Below, piece after piece: positions 5,641-6,761 of a DNA stretch of 6,761 nt (its first letter is position 1; each line of letters opens with the position of its first letter). Source of the DNA: an uncultured Eubacteriales bacterium (GTDB lineage: Bacteria; Bacillota; Clostridia; Lachnospirales; CAG-274); NCBI GenBank assembly GCA_902497185.1, contig CABVEG010000091.1:1-6761 (forward strand). Direction: 5' to 3'. The notes under the pieces are model-generated. The model saw nothing but the letters and a program-made list of their open reading frames with translations. It did no database searches and was not told the origin of the DNA. The translations under genes were made by a program, and so were the position numbers.

Positions 5641-5672
5641 CAAATAAAAAAGACAACCCTAAAAGGCTGTCT
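5641..5672 (-). terminator. First intrinsic terminator after the GNAT gene
   Basis: On the minus strand AGACAGCC (5672-5665), a 6-nt loop and GGTTGTCT (5658-5651) form an 8-bp stem with one G-U pair, then TTTTTATTTG. It lies 37 nt past the GNAT stop codon. Confidence 0.8.
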
Positions 5673-5708
5673 AAAAAATATCCAATCTATAACTTACAGT
5701 ATTACCAT

Positions 5709-6350
5709 TTACTGCTTAATATACTTAAATAACTGTATCAGATATTCACCATTAATATCTGTTTCATCCCTGTCCAATGTACGCTTACCAAATACTGTAA
5801 ATCCATTGTTCTCATAAAACTTAATTAATTTAGGATTATCTTCACACTCCAAATATGTAAACTTACCACCAATTTCATTTTGTATCAATTTTATCTTATT
5901 CAGTGCCAAGTCCAATAATTCGCTTCCCTTAATCAATGTGTCGTTACCATTAGCAAAATTTTTACCTAACTGACCTATTAAAGGAGCAGAAAAAACACAT
6001 TTTTTATCTTCAGGGTCCTTATCCCCAAATCTAACAACTTTTTTCCATAGCGTATTTGTCACAGCTCTTTTATATACAGCTATATGTCTGGGAGCAATAG
6101 TATAATATCCAACTAATTCCTTTGATTCCCCCAACCCTTTAGATTTAATACGACTATAAACAAGATGTGTACGAGATATTCCCTGCTTATTAAATATAAT
6201 AGCCTTTTCTCTTAAAAAATTCTCAACATCTTTATTTAAAGGACACTCAAAAGAAGAGAGGATATTCTTAGTTTCATCCTCTCCCAATTGTTTAATTACC
6301 TCATTTAAATTCATAGAAAATAATGTTGACTCAATTTCTAAATCATTCAT
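5709..6350 (-). CDS. GNAT-family acetyltransferase, probable toxin of a toxin-antitoxin pair (213 aa)
   Basis: Predicted acetyl-CoA-dependent N-acetyltransferase. An N-terminal helical part (about residues 1-55, DVENFLREKAIIFNKQGI) leads into the GNAT core: strand THLVYSRI (61-68), LVGYYTIAPRHI (79-90), the central cofactor-binding strand and loop APLIGQLGKNFANGNDTLI (122-140) with helix GSELLDLALNKIKLI (142-156), strand KFTYLECED (163-171), and KFYENNGFTVFGKR (177-190). Tyr179 in FYENNGF is the usual general-acid position. The cofactor loop is a degenerate Q/RxxGxG. I recognise this 'PLIGQLGKN..NG..TLI.G.ELL' subgroup from Firmicutes mobile elements, where a small gene of about 60 aa precedes it. 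TacT/AtaT GNAT toxins acetylate charged tRNAs; the target here is unknown. It starts 5 nt after the upstream gene's stop. Phage-exclusion cargo or simple drug or metabolite acetylation are alternatives. Confidence 0.8.
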   Translation of the reverse strand: MNDLEIESTLFSMNLNEVIKQLGEDETKNILSSFECPLNKDVENFLREKAIIFNKQGISRTHLVYSRIKSKGLGESKELVGYYTIAPRHIAVYKRAVTNTLWKKVVRFGDKDPEDKKCVFSAPLIGQLGKNFANGNDTLIKGSELLDLALNKIKLIQNEIGGKFTYLECEDNPKLIKFYENNGFTVFGKRTLDRDETDINGEYLIQLFKYIKQ

Positions 6351-6355
6351 AACAC

Positions 6356-6535
6356 TTACATATTAAAAAACTTATTTATTTCTTCTCCCGACAATTCTTT
6401 ACACTCTCTTTTCACTGTATCGTTACTTACATTATTTCCGGCTCTTGTTAATGCAACATCCAGAGCATTAACAAAATCAAGAGCAAATTTTTTATCCCTA
6501 ATTTCAACATCTTTTAACATACTCTTAGTTGCCAT
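6356..6535 (-). CDS. Small antitoxin-like protein paired with the GNAT enzyme (59 aa)
   Basis: ATG 6535 with a strong GGAGGTG a few bases upstream; stop TAA at 6358-6356, 5 nt before the GNAT start, so the pair is co-transcribed and probably translationally linked. The N-terminal half, TKSMLKDVEIRDKKFALDFV then NALDVALTR, reads as a strand followed by an amphipathic helix. The C-terminal end, ELSGEEINKFFNM, is a second short helix. I recall similar small genes ('xKSilKdvxIkdkklaxxFvnALExA ... I..FF') ahead of this GNAT subgroup. It lacks the full length and motifs of a DUF1778 ribbon-helix-helix antitoxin. Inferred role: binds and neutralises the GNAT protein and perhaps represses the upstream promoter. 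It is too short to be found by default long-ORF screens. Confidence 0.8.
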   Translation of the reverse strand: MATKSMLKDVEIRDKKFALDFVNALDVALTRAGNNVSNDTVKRECKELSGEEINKFFNM

Positions 6536-6717
6536 ACAATCACCTCCAATAAAAAGAGTTTATAATACATTATAATTAATTCTTATAACCTTTGAGACCC
6601 CCAAATAAGAGCTTACCTTCTATTTTGAGCATAAAGGGTACTAAGGTAGTCATATTCTTACTTTAAACAAAATGCCATGCAAAATTAAGTAAGCATAGCA
6701 GCAGGAAGTTTTCCTGT
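6536..6717 (-). promoter_or_regulatory. Long structured 5' leader of the antitoxin-GNAT transcript (about 180 nt)
   Basis: The RNA begins almost directly with CAGGAA-AAC-TTCCTG (6716-6702), a perfect 6-bp hairpin likely to protect the 5' end. CTTACTT...AAGTAAG (roughly 6693-6656) can close a second, larger stem. Close to the antitoxin gene TTATAAT-GT-ATTATAA (about 6575-6560) precedes CTTTTTATT, a weak, all-AT terminator-like shape. No known riboswitch was recognised. Confidence 0.5.
6576..6653 (-). CDS. Possible 25-aa leader peptide in the long 5' leader
   Basis: ATG 6653 to TAA 6578-6576 encodes MTTLVPFMLKIEGKLLFGGL and five further residues ending KN. The ribosome binding site is weak (AAAGTAAG a few bases upstream). 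Two shorter frames precede it in the leader (MLT and MAFCLK, each followed by a stop). Stacked mini-ORFs in a leader suggest translation-linked control, but chance cannot be excluded. Confidence 0.35.
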   Translation of the reverse strand: MTTLVPFMLKIEGKLLFGGLKGYKN

Positions 6718-6723
6718 AATATA

Positions 6724-6752
6724 ATTATATATTTATTTTAAATAGCTGTCAA
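6724..6752 (-). promoter_or_regulatory. Full-consensus vegetative promoter driving the antitoxin-GNAT unit
   Basis: TTGACA (6752-6747), exactly 17 nt, then TATAAT (6729-6724): both boxes match the sigma-A consensus at every base. Transcription should begin at about 6717. Such a strong housekeeping promoter inside a phage late region suggests expression in the lysogen, independent of the late genes. Confidence 0.88.
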
Positions 6753-6761
6753 CAAATTTAT

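Noticed and set aside
5587..5817. Plus-strand 76-aa frame crossing the terminators and the GNAT 3' end
   Set aside because: It starts inside a minus-strand terminator hairpin, has no ribosome binding site and reads as AT-rich noise.
6536..6717. A tRNA or known riboswitch in the leader
   Set aside because: No cloverleaf, T-loop GTTCGA or recognised riboswitch core could be found on either strand.

Overview
The window is about 6.8 kb of AT-rich DNA. It carries the head-to-tail part of the late (structural) gene cluster of a contractile-tailed phage or prophage, read from right to left on the minus strand. Gene order and protein content match the Firmicutes PBSX/XkdK-type plan: scaffold, major capsid, head-tail connector, head closure, tail terminator, small pre-sheath protein, tail sheath. 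Low GC, strong AGGAGG-type ribosome binding sites and protein flavour suggest a host in the Clostridia, probably Lachnospiraceae-like. I cannot place it further or tell an active prophage from a remnant. No integrase or attachment site is in view.

Layout along the minus strand. (1) 6752-5560 is a self-contained cargo unit: a full-consensus promoter, a leader of about 180 nt with a 5'-end hairpin and a 25-codon ORF, a 59-aa antitoxin-like gene, a 213-aa GNAT acetyltransferase-like gene, and two tandem intrinsic terminators. (2) 5406-4912 is the scaffold gene, with a TTG start. (3) 4911-4383 looks empty but holds a type I toxin-antitoxin-like locus: a 21-aa membrane peptide with its own promoter and a hairpin-masked ribosome binding site, opposed by a convergent plus-strand promoter, antisense RNA and terminator. 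(4) 4382-1638 carries the tightly packed capsid, connector, head-closure, tail-terminator and pre-sheath genes. One 100-nt gap holds a perfect 25-nt palindrome resembling a REP element. (5) 1635 to the left edge is the tail sheath gene, open for 545 codons and cut by the window end.

The most unusual points are as follows. The sheath protein is interrupted at about residues 120-291 by a roughly 170-residue domain that looks like an accessory/carbohydrate-binding beta-sandwich and uses different codons from the rest of the gene. Two unrelated toxin-type modules, one protein-based and one RNA-regulated, flank the scaffold gene. The toxin promoter lies upstream of the major capsid gene on the same strand, so toxin control and capsid transcription may be linked. 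All family calls are from memory and pattern recognition, with no database search.
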